A DNA stretch of 64,000 nt from Candidatus Izemoplasma sp. (GTDB lineage: Bacteria > Bacillota_I > Bacilli_A > Izemoplasmatales > Izemoplasmataceae). Below are positions 1-10,267 of the stretch, one piece after another. Position numbers and translations under genes: made by a program. Where the stretch lies: the NCBI GenBank assembly GCA_036172455.1, contig JAXKVY010000001.1:124001-188000 (forward strand), read 5' to 3'. Numbering within the stretch: position 1 is the first letter of the stretch; every line of letters begins with the position of its first letter. Under the pieces are notes generated by a model. That model worked only from the letters and a program-made list of their open reading frames with translations, made no database searches and was not told the DNA's origin.

Positions 1-1835
1 CCTTTAGAGATATACCCTTTAATCCGGTCACCTGGAATTGGGGTACAACAATTAGACAGTTTGACACTTGGATTGTCAATCCCTTCAACGATGATGTTTG
101 AGTCACTTTCCTTATCGACATACACACTATCATTAATCCGTTGGATGAGTTCTTCTTCGGTATATTCGGACTCGCCAACTAATAAGTTTACTGCTGACTT
201 AGGACTGATTGTGTTTTTGCCAATTTCATAATATAAACCTTCAACAGTTTTAGCACCTTTATTAGTGAAAAAATCAGCTATCATATCGTCTGTTAATTTA
301 ATTTCAACATTTCTGCGTGAAAGTTCTTTTTGGAATTCTTCGCGTCCAACATCAATCAAGTAGTTCTTTTGACGTTTATTTAAAAAGTTCTTTATTTTCG
401 ATTTTGCATTTGATGTTTTAACAATCTTTAACCAGTTATCGTTTGGTCCAAAAGAATTTGTGCTGGTTTTGATATTACAGACATCGCCTGTTTCTAATTG
501 ATAATCAAGTGGAACAATTTTACCATTGACGATTGATCCAACTGTCCTTATACCTACTTCTGTATGAATTCGAAACGCAAAATCGATGGGTGTTGATCCT
601 TTGGGTAAGTCAATGATATCCCCGTCTGGGGTAAAAACATAGACGTTTGATTGAAAGATATCATCACGTAATAAATTAACAACATCACTTTCATTATCAG
701 CTTCTTTAGTGAACTCAACTAAGTCACCAAACCACCGTAATTTTTTAGAGATTTCATCGGTCATTTTAATGCCAGGGGCCCCTTCTTTATATGCCCAGTG
801 AGCCGCAACCCCGTACTCTGCGATTTCATCCATTTGTGGGGTTCTGATCTGAATCTCATAAATTTTACCATTCGCAATCACACTGGTATGGAGTGACTGA
901 TACAAGTTAGGTTTTGGCATTGCGATATAGTCTTTAAAACGATTAGGGATTGGTGTCCACTTGGAGTGAATAATCCCAATGGTACTATAACAATCTTCGA
1001 CACTATTCACAATAACGCGTAGCGCTAATAAATCAAAGATATCTTCAAATTCTTTATTGCGACTAACCATTTTTTTATGTACAGAATAGATATTTTTAAT
1101 GCGCCCTTTTACACTACATTCAACATTATTCTCACCAAGTAAATATTCTAAGTTGGTTTTCATAATGTTTAAATCACTTTCGCGATTTTGTTTGGTATCA
1201 GAAATCATTCGTGCAATACGACGATACCGATCACGATTAATATATTTAAATGAGGTATCTTCAAGCTCTGCCTTCATTACATACATCCCTAAGCGATGTG
1301 CAAGAGGAGCATAGATTTCCATTGTCTCTTTGGCAATTCTCTTCTGTTTTTGTTCACTTAATGAACTCAAAGTACGAATATTATTTAAGCGATCTGCAAG
1401 TTTAACGATGACAACACGTATATCTTGGGCCATCGCAAGCAACATTTTTTGATAGTTTTGTGCTTGGGCCATTTTCTTTTCGGTTTCTGTGTTCATCCCT
1501 TTAAACTTATATTGACCTAATTTGGTAACCCCTTCAACAAGTAACGCTACTTCGCTACCAAAGCGTTCTTCAACATTAGTATGAGTCGCAGTCGTATCTT
1601 CTATAACATCATGTAACAACCCAGCAACAATTGTTGTCGGATCAGTTTTATATTCACTTAAAATAATCCCTACATCAAGGGGGTGAACGATGTATTCTTG
1701 GCCACTTTTACGCATTTGTCCATCGTGCATTCTTTTGGCATACAAATACGCATCTTTAATGGATTTAAGATGTGTTTTATCGGTTATGTAAGTTTCAACA
1801 TTGTTCATTAAGACATCAATTCTTGATGTAGACAT
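1..1835 (-). CDS. rel: RelA/SpoT-family (p)ppGpp synthetase/hydrolase, 3' end cut by window
   Basis: Makes and degrades the stringent-response alarmone (p)ppGpp in the cytoplasm. Reading in from the ATG at 1835, the N-terminal HD hydrolase domain has H75-D76 and E79-D80 in the HDVIED motif, so hydrolase activity looks intact. The synthetase domain follows, with EDIFDLLALRV and a YQSLHT motif, then a TGS domain beginning near VYVFTPDGDIIDLP. The frame is still open at base 1, in a conserved SNCCTPIPGD segment that precedes the C-terminal ACT region, so the last part of the protein is missing. The start is preceded by AAGGTG with good spacing. It is the last visible gene of a run with apt, 11 bases downstream of the apt stop. 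Long bifunctional Rel is the usual single RSH of Bacillota. Confidence 0.95.
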   Translation of the reverse strand, partial: MSTSRIDVLMNNVETYITDKTHLKSIKDAYLYAKRMHDGQMRKSGQEYIVHPLDVGIILSEYKTDPTTIVAGLLHDVIEDTTATHTNVEERFGSEVALLVEGVTKLGQYKFKGMNTETEKKMAQAQNYQKMLLAMAQDIRVVIVKLADRLNNIRTLSSLSEQKQKRIAKETMEIYAPLAHRLGMYVMKAELEDTSFKYINRDRYRRIARMISDTKQNRESDLNIMKTNLEYLLGENNVECSVKGRIKNIYSVHKKMVSRNKEFEDIFDLLALRVIVNSVEDCYSTIGIIHSKWTPIPNRFKDYIAMPKPNLYQSLHTSVIANGKIYEIQIRTPQMDEIAEYGVAAHWAYKEGAPGIKMTDEISKKLRWFGDLVEFTKEADNESDVVNLLRDDIFQSNVYVFTPDGDIIDLPKGSTPIDFAFRIHTEVGIRTVGSIVNGKIVPLDYQLETGDVCNIKTSTNSFGPNDNWLKIVKTSNAKSKIKNFLNKRQKNYLIDVGREEFQKELSRRNVEIKLTDDMIADFFTNKGAKTVEGLYYEIGKNTISPKSAVNLLVGESEYTEEELIQRINDSVYVDKESDSNIIVEGIDNPSVKLSNCCTPIPGDRIKGYISK

Positions 1836-1846
1836 ATAATCACCTT

Positions 1847-2359
1847 CTAATAACTCATTAATGTTTTAACATTGTAGCCTTTCAGTTTTTCACGTCCGTT
1901 TAAAGCAGTAAGTTCAATTAAAAATGCAATCCCAACGACTTCTGCGCCAGATTCTTGAACTAAGTTAATGGTGGCTTCAATCGTCCCACCTGTCGCCAAT
2001 AAATCATCAATGATTAATACGCGTTCTCCGGGTTTGATATCGCCTTTATGTAGACATAAAGTATTTGACCCATACTCTAAGTTGTAGCTGTATTTGATGG
2101 TCTCACGTGGTAGTTTGTTAGGTTTTCTTACCGGGATAAATCCAAGTCCAAGTTGAGTGGCAACTGGACATCCAAAGATAAATCCACGAGCATCAGGTCC
2201 AACAATAATATCGGCGTTGATTTCTTGTGTAAAATCAACAAATTGTTGCGTGGCATATTGAAATGCTTTCCCATCTCCAATTAAAGGAGTAATGTCTTTG
2301 AATTGAATGCCTTTCTTGGGAAAATCTGGTACATTTGCAATATAGTCTTTTAAATTCAT
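1847..2359 (-). CDS. apt: adenine phosphoribosyltransferase
   Basis: Salvages adenine to AMP using PRPP in the cytoplasm. The 170-residue protein has the family length. It carries the PRPP-binding loop [13 protein letters not shown] near residues 115-127 and the Apt-typical start with [18 protein letters not shown]. The ATG is preceded by GGAGGCGTATC. The gene sits between recJ and rel, the recJ-apt-rel order known from Bacillus and relatives. A gap of about 60 bases separates it from recJ, and the next start codon (rel) follows after 11 bases, so apt and rel are very probably cotranscribed. Nothing unusual is seen. Confidence 0.96.
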   Translation of the reverse strand: MNLKDYIANVPDFPKKGIQFKDITPLIGDGKAFQYATQQFVDFTQEINADIIVGPDARGFIFGCPVATQLGLGFIPVRKPNKLPRETIKYSYNLEYGSNTLCLHKGDIKPGERVLIIDDLLATGGTIEATINLVQESGAEVVGIAFLIELTALNGREKLKGYNVKTLMSY

Positions 2360-2420
2360 GATACGCCTCCGTTTATTTTTCGTAGTTTTATTATATCAAA
2401 GTTTACTTAAAAAGTAATTG

Positions 2421-3992
2421 TTAAATCAGTTCAAAATCTTCTATTATGATTTGTTTTTTTGTGCGCCCTCTAAAGGTATTGTAGTCAAGACGCCCTAATA
2501 AAGCAACATAACGATGATCTTTAATAGCGTGATATAAAGCTTTATTATTAAAGAATATCGCTTCGCAATCATTATTGATGATGAGTTTTGTATGCTCGCC
2601 TTTAATTAAATAGGCTTGATGGGCATACAAGTTATCAAACACAAATAAGGCATCTTTTAAGTCATATTGTTCAAGTGAGTAAATAGTATCTAGTGTTACT
2701 TCATCAATCTGTAGTTTTCCTTCAGCTTCAATGATGTGATGTGTTTTTGCTTTTGGAATATAGGAATTAAAATCTTCGATAAAAGTATTTAAATGTTCTT
2801 TCTTAAATTCGAGTCCGGCAGCACTTTGATGTCCGCCATAACGTAGTAATAATCCACTTAATTCGGTAAGGATATAATAGACATCAACGCCTGTATACGA
2901 ACGAATACTCCCTTTATAGGTAAATTCTTCTTCCTTAAGTACGACTGCTACTTTACCGTATTCATTAGCCAATCGACTAGCCACAATACCGACAACACCT
3001 TCGTGCATTTGTGGTGAGTGTACAATAATGGCTGGCTTATTTGTATCAACTGTACGTTTTGCTAAATCATATAAGCGTTTTGTTAGGGCTTTTCGGTTAG
3101 TGTTGATGTCTTCAATACGTTGAATCGTATTCAATGCTTCTTTTTTTGTTTTACTTTGTAACAATTCAACGGCAATTTTAGCTGATTTCATTCGCCCACA
3201 GGCATTGAGTCTTGGAGCGATTAGAAACTGAACATCAGCAACACTTGGTTGCTGAATGTGTAAAAATTCCATTAAGGTTCGTAGGCCAATATTACTTGAA
3301 TGTCCTAAATGTCTAAGGCCGACATTAACAATTGCTCTGTTTTCATCAATTAATGGCATCATGTCCGAAATTGTTCCGAGAGCAGCTAAATCGGTATACT
3401 CAAGTGCATCTTCACCGAGTAGGGCCATACTCAATTTAAAGGCAACACCCACACCCGCAAGTGGTTTAAATGGGTAATCGGATAAATCTGTATGTAATAC
3501 AGCTGTGGCATGGGGTAATGTCGTTTCTACTTCATGGTGATCTGTCACAATCACATCAACATTATTTTGTTCAAAAATGTCAATTTCATCATGTGATTTA
3601 ATGCCATTATCAACGGTGATGATTAAATCAACATCCTCATTAATAATATCATATGTTTTGGTTTGTGTTAACCCATACCCATTGACAAAGCGATTAGGGA
3701 TATCATAACTGACATTTCCGCCTAATGTACGGATAGTCTCATACATCAAATAAGTACTCGTAATACCATCGACATCATAGTCGCCATAAACTAGAATTGT
3801 TTCTTTTTGTTCAATCCCTTGCATGATTCGATCTACCGCCACTTGCATATCATTAATGGCGTAAGGATCATTAAAGTCTTGTTCGTTTAAGGCGAACAAT
3901 TGTCGGTAATCACTGACCCCTCGAGCGCTATAAATTGTTTTGACCAGTTCGCTAACATTTAGATCTGGATTTTTAATTTTCCATTTACTCAT
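2421..3992 (-). CDS. recJ: single-stranded-DNA-specific exonuclease RecJ (short form)
   Basis: A 5'-3' single-strand DNA exonuclease for recombination and mismatch repair. DHH-family metal-binding motifs are present: DYDVDGITST near residues 71-80, VTVDNG near 125, and VTDHHEV near 148-154. The DHHA1 domain has RYGGHQSAAG, followed by an OB-fold-like C-terminus. At 523 residues it is close to the E. coli size and lacks the long C-terminal extension of Bacillus subtilis RecJ (about 780 residues). The start ATG at 3992 is 34 bases after the argS stop. The gene lies in a same-strand run argS-recJ-apt-rel. Confidence 0.95.
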   Translation of the reverse strand: MSKWKIKNPDLNVSELVKTIYSARGVSDYRQLFALNEQDFNDPYAINDMQVAVDRIMQGIEQKETILVYGDYDVDGITSTYLMYETIRTLGGNVSYDIPNRFVNGYGLTQTKTYDIINEDVDLIITVDNGIKSHDEIDIFEQNNVDVIVTDHHEVETTLPHATAVLHTDLSDYPFKPLAGVGVAFKLSMALLGEDALEYTDLAALGTISDMMPLIDENRAIVNVGLRHLGHSSNIGLRTLMEFLHIQQPSVADVQFLIAPRLNACGRMKSAKIAVELLQSKTKKEALNTIQRIEDINTNRKALTKRLYDLAKRTVDTNKPAIIVHSPQMHEGVVGIVASRLANEYGKVAVVLKEEEFTYKGSIRSYTGVDVYYILTELSGLLLRYGGHQSAAGLEFKKEHLNTFIEDFNSYIPKAKTHHIIEAEGKLQIDEVTLDTIYSLEQYDLKDALFVFDNLYAHQAYLIKGEHTKLIINNDCEAIFFNNKALYHAIKDHRYVALLGRLDYNTFRGRTKKQIIIEDFELI

Positions 3993-4026
3993 AGTATTCT
4001 CCTAACTTAGGAAAGATGTTGACTCC

Positions 4027-5679
4027 TTACATTTGTTCGGGGGCTGAAACACCAATTAAGTGTAAGGCATCCTCAAGGACAATTTGTAAGGCTTTAATTA
4101 AGGTTAAATGTTCGATTGTTTTAGTTGTGTCATCTGTGATGAATTTTTCACTATTATATAGACTGTGGAATGCGGTTGCTAATTTGTGAATGTAGGTCGT
4201 AACTTTATGAGGGCTTTTAGTTTTTGCGCTAGATTCAATCACTTCAGGATAAGCAGCTAATAGAGATAATAACTCATTGATTTTATCATTATCAAGTGTT
4301 GTGAATGTTGTGAGCGTGTCATCATAACTGAGATTTTGTTTCTCAGCTTGTCTGAAGATGCTATGAATCCGTGCACTTGCATACTGTACGTAATATACAG
4401 GGTTTTCCGTTGTCTTACGGATGGCTAAATCTAAATCTAGGTCCATTTGTGTGTTTAAACTTCTTGCCGCAAAGAAATACCGAATCGGGTCTTTACCGAC
4501 TTCATCAAGCAAGTCTCTGAGGGTAATTGCCTTACCACTACGTTTGCTCATTTTAACTTCTTCACCATCTTGGATCACTTTAACCATTTGTAAGATTTCA
4601 ACATCTAAGATATCTTTCTTACCACTGACAATTTCTATGGCTGCTTGTAGACGATCGATGTAACCATGGTGATCGCCACCTAAAATATCGATTAATTTGT
4701 CATATCCACGTTTTATTTTATTATGATGATAGGCAATATCTGGTGTTAAATAGGTGAAAGAGCCATCACTTTTAATAATAACGCGATCTTTTTCATCGTT
4801 AAATGCCGTGGTTTTTAGCCAAACAGCACCATCTTTTTCATATGTATAACCGTTATCTTTTAACAGTTTAACAGTTAATTCAACATCATGATTTTTATAT
4901 AGTTCTTTTTCGTGAAACCAGACATCAAAAGAGACATCAAAATGGTTTAAATCAACTTTTAGTCTCTCTAGTAAGGTCTCAACACCAAATGTTTTGATGA
5001 TCTCATACCCGTCTTCTTTGATGTATTTATCACCGTACATGTTTTTAAAGGCTTTTGCGGTTGTGATGATATCTTCTCCATGATAGCCATCTTCAGGTAT
5101 TTTGGCATCGATATCAAACAATTGTTTGTACCGTGCTTCTATACTTTTTGCTAATGTATGAATTTGATTTCCGCCATCATTAACATAATATTCTTTTGTG
5201 ACATCATACCCTGCTTTTTTCATGATACGTGCTAAGCTATCACCTGCTGCGGCACCTCTGGCATGACCGATATGTAATGCCCCTGTTGGGTTAACACTTA
5301 CAAACTCAATATTGACCTTGGTGTTCTTTCCAAGGGTTAAGTTTCCGTAGGTGGTACCTTGTTTAAGAATGGTTGGAATCACGTTATGTAAAGCCGTATC
5401 TTTTAAGTAAAAATTAATGAATCCAGGCCCGGCAATATCGGTTTTATCAATCGGGAGGTTAGTCATATCCATCGTTTCAATGATGTCTTCTGCGATGTTG
5501 CGTGGTGCTTTTCGGGCGACACGCGCATATTGCATTGCGACATTGGTTGATAAATCACCATTGCTTTTATCTTTTGGCGTTTCAATAGTAATCATGATTG
5601 TATCATCATAATACTTTAGGTCTTTTAAGGCTTTAATAATGCTATTTTCTAATGTGTTTTGAAGTTTTAATAAATTCAT
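4027..5679 (-). CDS. argS: arginyl-tRNA synthetase
   Basis: Class I synthetase that charges tRNA-Arg. The 550-residue protein has the N-terminal Add1 domain. The HIGH-type signature reads HIGHARGAAAGDSL (about residues 137-150) and the KMSKS-type loop reads KMSKRSGKAITL (about 377-388). The C-terminal DALR anticodon-binding domain follows (YYVQYASARIHSI onward) and the protein ends in the family-typical IGVSAPEQM. It starts 16 bases downstream of the NadC-like gene, so it is probably expressed with it. No T-box leader is possible at this spacing. Length and motifs look normal. Confidence 0.97.
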   Translation of the reverse strand: MNLLKLQNTLENSIIKALKDLKYYDDTIMITIETPKDKSNGDLSTNVAMQYARVARKAPRNIAEDIIETMDMTNLPIDKTDIAGPGFINFYLKDTALHNVIPTILKQGTTYGNLTLGKNTKVNIEFVSVNPTGALHIGHARGAAAGDSLARIMKKAGYDVTKEYYVNDGGNQIHTLAKSIEARYKQLFDIDAKIPEDGYHGEDIITTAKAFKNMYGDKYIKEDGYEIIKTFGVETLLERLKVDLNHFDVSFDVWFHEKELYKNHDVELTVKLLKDNGYTYEKDGAVWLKTTAFNDEKDRVIIKSDGSFTYLTPDIAYHHNKIKRGYDKLIDILGGDHHGYIDRLQAAIEIVSGKKDILDVEILQMVKVIQDGEEVKMSKRSGKAITLRDLLDEVGKDPIRYFFAARSLNTQMDLDLDLAIRKTTENPVYYVQYASARIHSIFRQAEKQNLSYDDTLTTFTTLDNDKINELLSLLAAYPEVIESSAKTKSPHKVTTYIHKLATAFHSLYNSEKFITDDTTKTIEHLTLIKALQIVLEDALHLIGVSAPEQM

Positions 5680-5695
5680 TTAATGTGCACCTCTT

Positions 5696-6520
5696 TTATT
5701 GAATTTGGACAGTAATGTTAAATAGTGTATAGTCTTCAGTGATTTCTGGGATCATAATAAACTTAATCCCGCTATGACCAATATCGTTTATGAGAGTATC
5801 TGTATTTTCATGCGTTGCGATTAATAGCTTATCGTGGGCATAATCAAGACATTTCTCAACCATCTGAGCCGACATATTATGGATTCTGATAATATCACAT
5901 GCCGTCTTTGAGGCAGCTATATAATCCTCTATTGTTTCAACAACTACTTCAACTTTCACATCTGTGGACAAGTGTTTTAAGACATGTGAGACGGCAGCTT
6001 CGATGGTTGAATATTCTTTTAAGTGATCTTTTGTAATCACACAGTAATCACTTAATGTAAAACGGTGATTAATCCCACCACCATCAATTACAGCAGCTTT
6101 TTCAAATACTCTAAAGTTAGGCGTCGTTAGACGATTATCTAATAAAAGAGTATCCGTATGCTTCAGTAAGTTTACATAATGATGTGTTAAGGTCGCAATA
6201 CCACTTAGACGCTTAAGGAAGTTTTTCGCAATGCCTAATCCTTTTAGTACATCACATGCCGGTCCATGAATAATCATGATAATCGTACCTGAATCAACCC
6301 ATACGCCGTGGTCATTGATCACTTTTAAGACAATCTCAGGGTTAATGATCTCATACAATCGTTTGATAAATTGTGTTCCACTTACAATTCCGTTACTATT
6401 CGCATGAATGGTTATTTCAGCTGTAGAATGAAAGAGTAATAGTTCTGATGTAATATCACCATTAGGGACCTCTTCTTTTAAGGCGTTTTCTAATAGTCGA
6501 TCAACTGTTTTATCCATCAT
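5696..6520 (-). CDS. NadC-like (quinolinate phosphoribosyltransferase family) protein with degenerate active site
   Basis: The fold is recognisable from NGDITSELL near residue 20, LSGIAT (105-110), DNRLTTPNFR (128-137) and GGGINHRFTLSD (147-158), the NadC/ModD family. In active NadC these segments read RKT, LIKxNH, LDN and ExSG. Here they read R130-L131, V161-I-T163, I213-H214-N and I234-A-T-H, so both conserved lysines, an aspartate and a glutamate are replaced, while N151-H152-R153 and R130 remain. No nadA or nadB is in the window. It therefore may not make NaMN; it could be a pseudoenzyme that binds a pyridine or PRPP ligand, or use another substrate. Its start (ATG 6520, or the adjacent ATG at 6517) follows the Fic-like regulator by 6 bases, and argS follows by 16, so the three form one transcription unit. 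Family confidence is high, function is unknown. Confidence 0.7.
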   Translation of the reverse strand: MMDKTVDRLLENALKEEVPNGDITSELLLFHSTAEITIHANSNGIVSGTQFIKRLYEIINPEIVLKVINDHGVWVDSGTIIMIIHGPACDVLKGLGIAKNFLKRLSGIATLTHHYVNLLKHTDTLLLDNRLTTPNFRVFEKAAVIDGGGINHRFTLSDYCVITKDHLKEYSTIEAAVSHVLKHLSTDVKVEVVVETIEDYIAASKTACDIIRIHNMSAQMVEKCLDYAHDKLLIATHENTDTLINDIGHSGIKFIMIPEITEDYTLFNITVQIQ

Positions 6521-6526
6521 CTTACC

Positions 6527-7597
6527 CTATATTTTTAAATCAAGTTGCTCAAACTTAAATTGTTGTTTTTTTGGTTTTGTAAGTCGCATCCATTTCGCAC
6601 TTCGGCCTTTACCAATTGGCCTAATTGCACCTTCATCACGCAATCGTCTTAATGTTCTATTAATAGTTGAGTCTGAGACGAATGGATGTTTTTGTCTGAG
6701 GTCATCTTTACTGAATATCTCTTCGAACTTGAGGATTGTATTTTCAATATTATTGGTTTTATTTAAGTGTTTATCGAATTCGTAATCTCTAACTAAGTAC
6801 CGTAAGGTTTGATAAGATTCAATCGCTTGCTTGAGTAAAAAGCGGTGTAATGGCAATACTTGAGCTAACCCTTCAGAGTAATTAAAAGATGACTGTAAAA
6901 CAACTTGTTTAAGTTGTTCTTGATGTTGATGTATATGTTTCATAAAGCTCACATATTCATACACTTCATAGCCATTTGCAAGTAATAAAATATAAATGAG
7001 AAGCATACCAATTTCTTCATTTTTATCATAAAATGGCTTAATATGAATAAAATCGATATAGAAATTTACAATCAGATAATTGACTTCATAGCTTTCTTCT
7101 TTGAGTGCTTCATTGAACAAATCGACAGCCTGATCGAGTACGTCACGTGTATTTCGATAGGTTTTGTCTAATAAGGTTGGAGCTTTAATGTCATCATTTA
7201 GTTTCCGGAATTGACAATGTTTTTTAGGGATGATATCAGTATATAAAAACTGCATTAAGTCTTGAATTTCATTGGTTAAAAGTTCAAATGTCGAGATATC
7301 ATCATGAATTTTGTGAAATGCTAATTTCAAGTTTTTAATGAGTTGTTCATCTTTGTTTTTGGGTTTAACGTCTTTAAATACCAGTGATTTAAAACGTCGA
7401 TTAGAGACATCAATATCAAACATTTTGGCAAAGAAATAAACATCATTTTTAATTGTTTGGATGACAATTGTTTCATAATCATCACTTAAAATTTGGTGTG
7501 TTTCTTGGTTTGTACCAATTGATTGGTACACCTTAATATACTGCATAATAATATCATTCGGAATTTGTGTACGATCAATGTTTCTAAGGCATTTCAT
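6527..7597 (-). CDS. pseudo-Fic domain protein with C-terminal winged-helix DNA-binding domain
   Basis: 356 residues. Residues about 140-260 resemble a Fic domain. The signature, normally HPFxDGNGRxGRLL, here spans residues 187-200: K187-P-F-Y-D-K192-N-E194-E195-I-G-M198-L-L. The catalytic His is Lys and the phosphate-loop glycines and arginines are lost, so AMP transfer is unlikely. Residues about 296-340 form a winged helix (STINRTLRRLRDEGAIRP, then the basic wing GKGRSAKW). I infer a ligand-responsive transcription regulator built on a dead Fic enzyme. The ATG has a GGAGG site 7 bases upstream, and the gene is first in the run with the NadC-like gene and argS. No antitoxin-like inhibitory helix gene is adjacent. 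The domain reading is moderately sure; the role is inference. Confidence 0.65.
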   Translation of the reverse strand: MKCLRNIDRTQIPNDIIMQYIKVYQSIGTNQETHQILSDDYETIVIQTIKNDVYFFAKMFDIDVSNRRFKSLVFKDVKPKNKDEQLIKNLKLAFHKIHDDISTFELLTNEIQDLMQFLYTDIIPKKHCQFRKLNDDIKAPTLLDKTYRNTRDVLDQAVDLFNEALKEESYEVNYLIVNFYIDFIHIKPFYDKNEEIGMLLIYILLLANGYEVYEYVSFMKHIHQHQEQLKQVVLQSSFNYSEGLAQVLPLHRFLLKQAIESYQTLRYLVRDYEFDKHLNKTNNIENTILKFEEIFSKDDLRQKHPFVSDSTINRTLRRLRDEGAIRPIGKGRSAKWMRLTKPKKQQFKFEQLDLKI

Positions 7598-7712
7598 TAG
7601 ATGTCCTCCAATCTTTTCATTGATATTAATAGTTTACTATATTTAGGCTGTTTTTGGAAGAAATTCAACCTTATTTGTAGTCATTACTATAAATTTGAGT
7701 ATAATCAGTACA

Positions 7713-7736
7713 AAAAGTAGCGGAATCGCTACTTTT
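7713..7736 (-). terminator. intrinsic terminator of parEC
   Basis: The inverted repeat AAAAGTAGCG / CGCTACTTTT has a 4-base GAAT loop and is followed on the minus strand by a short T tract. It overlaps the parC stop codon at 7729-7731. Confidence 0.75.
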
Positions 7737-10254
7737 CGTTTTCTTCATCAAATAATTTTTGTTGAATTGTTTCGTGGTCATCTTCTTTTTCGTAATCACT
7801 TAATGGTGGGATCGTGTCATCTTCTTCTACATCCTCAATTTGCATGTAGAGCGGTTCACCATCTTCAGGGTTTAAGAAGTGGCGACCATTCTCTGTCCGA
7901 TCAACTTTAATGTCAAATGCACTGATATCAATAAAGCCTGTATTTGTATTAATACGGATCATTGCACGGTTTTTGTACTGTGTTGCATTCATTAAGCACG
8001 CATCAACCACAAGATATGGATTTGATTTAACCACTTTGTAAAGTTGAACACCTTTATTGGTGCGTTTTTTCTTCTCAATTGTCGTGAGATCAACCCGTTT
8101 AATGGTGCCTCTGTTAGTAAGGATTAACAAATCATGATGGGCTTTTAGAATAATACCGGTACTGAGTTTATGTTTTGGTGCAATATTCATTGCTTTTACC
8201 CCTTTTGCGGAGGTTGATGTAACGGGTATTTCATCTAAGTTCATGCGCAATCCAAGGCCACGTTCACTTAAGATTAAGACTTCACGATCTTGTGTTTCAG
8301 TGGTATCAATAGACACAACTTCATCACCTTCATTTAGTGATAAGGCACGGATTGTTCTTGAATATCGAGAGACATCGAAATCACTTAGCTCAGTTTGTTT
8401 GATTAAATTGTCACGTGTAACAAATAACAGTTGCATTGAGACTTCAAAGTCCGGGACAGCTAAGACTTTAATGATATGTTCATCATTTAATTGAACAATA
8501 TTATTAATATGCGTTCCTAACTCACGCCATTTATAGGTTGGAACTTTGAAGACAGGAAGATAAATATAATTCCCTTTATTAGTAAACAGTAATAATGTAT
8601 CGATAGTTGATACTTCTTCTTCAAAGAGTAAAGAATCTGTTTCTTTTAGATTTTGATTTTCTGTCGCACGGTATGAACGAATTGATGTTGATTTAATATA
8701 TCCATCTTTACTAACACCAACAACCACTTGTTCATCAGCAACAAGTTCTTCTTCTTGGATGGTAATTTTTTCAATCTCATCCTCAATTTCTGTTAATCGA
8801 TCGGTTTGTAATAGCTTGCGTGTTGCACGTAGTTCTTTGATGATAACATCTTCAAGTTCAGATTCGTTCTTTAATATTTTATTTAATTGATCAATTGTTT
8901 CATTTAAATCTGCTTTTTCGCCTTCTAAAGCTGTAATATCCGTTGTTGATAAACGATATAATTGCAATGTAACAATTGCTTCTGCTTGTTCTTCTGTAAA
9001 CTCAAAACGCTTAATCAATTGTTTCTTAGAATCCTTTTTATTTTTCGAAGCACGGATGATTTTGATAACCTGATCAACGATATCAACCATGCGGATAATA
9101 CCATCAACAATATGAAGTCGTTTTTTCGCTTTATGAAGCTCATAATTACTACGGTTTGTAATAACTTCTTTTTGATGTAAAATATACGCATCGATAATTT
9201 CGAATAATCCCATTAATTTTGGTCGTTTATTACTAATCGCAACCATGTTATAGTTATAGGATTTTGTTAAATTCGTTTTTTTATGTAAAAAGTTTTCGAT
9301 GACTTCCGGATCAAATGTCTTTTTAACAGTGATGACAATCCGTAAACCATGACGATCCGATTCATCGCGAACTTCTTCGATCCCATCGATATGTTTTTTT
9401 ATCCGGATATGATCAATTCTCCGTACAAGATTAGCTTTATTCACTTCATAAGGTAATTCAGTTACGATAATTTTTTGATCTTCAATATGTGTTTTTGATT
9501 TAATAATGATTCGTCCTCGACCCGTTTCAAAAGCTTTTTTGATTTGGTCTTTTCCTTGTACTATTGCACCCGTTGGAAAATCTGGACCTTTCACGATTTT
9601 TAACGCTTGTTCCATCGTAAGTTCGTGGTCTTTAAGTCGTTTAATAACAAGGTTGATAATTTCTTTTAGATTATGGGGGGGGATTTCAGTTGCGTATCCT
9701 GAACTAATCCCTTGTGCTCCATTACACAATAAGTTAGGGTACCGTGATGGGAGAACTGTTGGTTCATATTCTTCATCATCAAAGTTTGGGATAAAGTCAA
9801 CTGTACGTTTGTCGATGTCGCGAATTAACTCTTCACTGGCTTTGCTCATACGGGCTTCAGTATACCGCATTGCAGCAGCACTATCACCATCGATAGAGCC
9901 TTTATTACCATGCATATCAACAAGTAATGTACGCGTCTTCCATGGTTGTGATAGTCTTACCATCGCATCATACACAGAGCTATCACCATGTGGGTGATAC
10001 TTCCCGATAACGTCACCAACGATACGCGCAGATTTCTTATAAGGTTTGTTATGAAACATTCCAAGTTTATACATCGCATATAATATACGGCGTTGTACAG
10101 GTTTCAATCCATCTCTGACATCTGGTAATGCACGGTCTTGAATTATGTACTTTGAATAACGTGCGAAGCGTTCACCAACAATATCTTCTAAGTTTTCTTT
10201 GAGTATGTTTTGATCAATAAAATCGTCTAATGCTTTTAATTTTGATTTTGCCAA
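7729..10254 (-). CDS. parC: DNA topoisomerase IV subunit A
   Basis: Breaks and rejoins DNA to decatenate daughter chromosomes, working with ParE. The 841-residue protein has the type IIA breakage-reunion domain with [20 protein letters not shown] (about residues 42-61), [16 protein letters not shown] (about 89-104) and the catalytic tyrosine in AMRYTEARM near residue 130. A beta-pinwheel C-terminus follows from about residue 500. It lacks a GyrA-box (QRRGGKG), which together with the partner favours ParC over GyrA. It lies 13 bases after parE and ends in its own terminator, so parE-parC form a two-gene operon. The tail is acidic. Confidence 0.95.
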   Translation of the reverse strand: MAKSKLKALDDFIDQNILKENLEDIVGERFARYSKYIIQDRALPDVRDGLKPVQRRILYAMYKLGMFHNKPYKKSARIVGDVIGKYHPHGDSSVYDAMVRLSQPWKTRTLLVDMHGNKGSIDGDSAAAMRYTEARMSKASEELIRDIDKRTVDFIPNFDDEEYEPTVLPSRYPNLLCNGAQGISSGYATEIPPHNLKEIINLVIKRLKDHELTMEQALKIVKGPDFPTGAIVQGKDQIKKAFETGRGRIIIKSKTHIEDQKIIVTELPYEVNKANLVRRIDHIRIKKHIDGIEEVRDESDRHGLRIVITVKKTFDPEVIENFLHKKTNLTKSYNYNMVAISNKRPKLMGLFEIIDAYILHQKEVITNRSNYELHKAKKRLHIVDGIIRMVDIVDQVIKIIRASKNKKDSKKQLIKRFEFTEEQAEAIVTLQLYRLSTTDITALEGEKADLNETIDQLNKILKNESELEDVIIKELRATRKLLQTDRLTEIEDEIEKITIQEEELVADEQVVVGVSKDGYIKSTSIRSYRATENQNLKETDSLLFEEEVSTIDTLLLFTNKGNYIYLPVFKVPTYKWRELGTHINNIVQLNDEHIIKVLAVPDFEVSMQLLFVTRDNLIKQTELSDFDVSRYSRTIRALSLNEGDEVVSIDTTETQDREVLILSERGLGLRMNLDEIPVTSTSAKGVKAMNIAPKHKLSTGIILKAHHDLLILTNRGTIKRVDLTTIEKKKRTNKGVQLYKVVKSNPYLVVDACLMNATQYKNRAMIRINTNTGFIDISAFDIKVDRTENGRHFLNPEDGEPLYMQIEDVEEDDTIPPLSDYEKEDDHETIQQKLFDEENEK

Positions 10255-10267
10255 TGTTGTTCACCGC

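Noticed and set aside
6527-7597. Fic toxin-antitoxin module
   Set aside because: The catalytic His and loop are missing, no small inhibitory-helix gene is adjacent, and the neighbour is a NadC-like protein.
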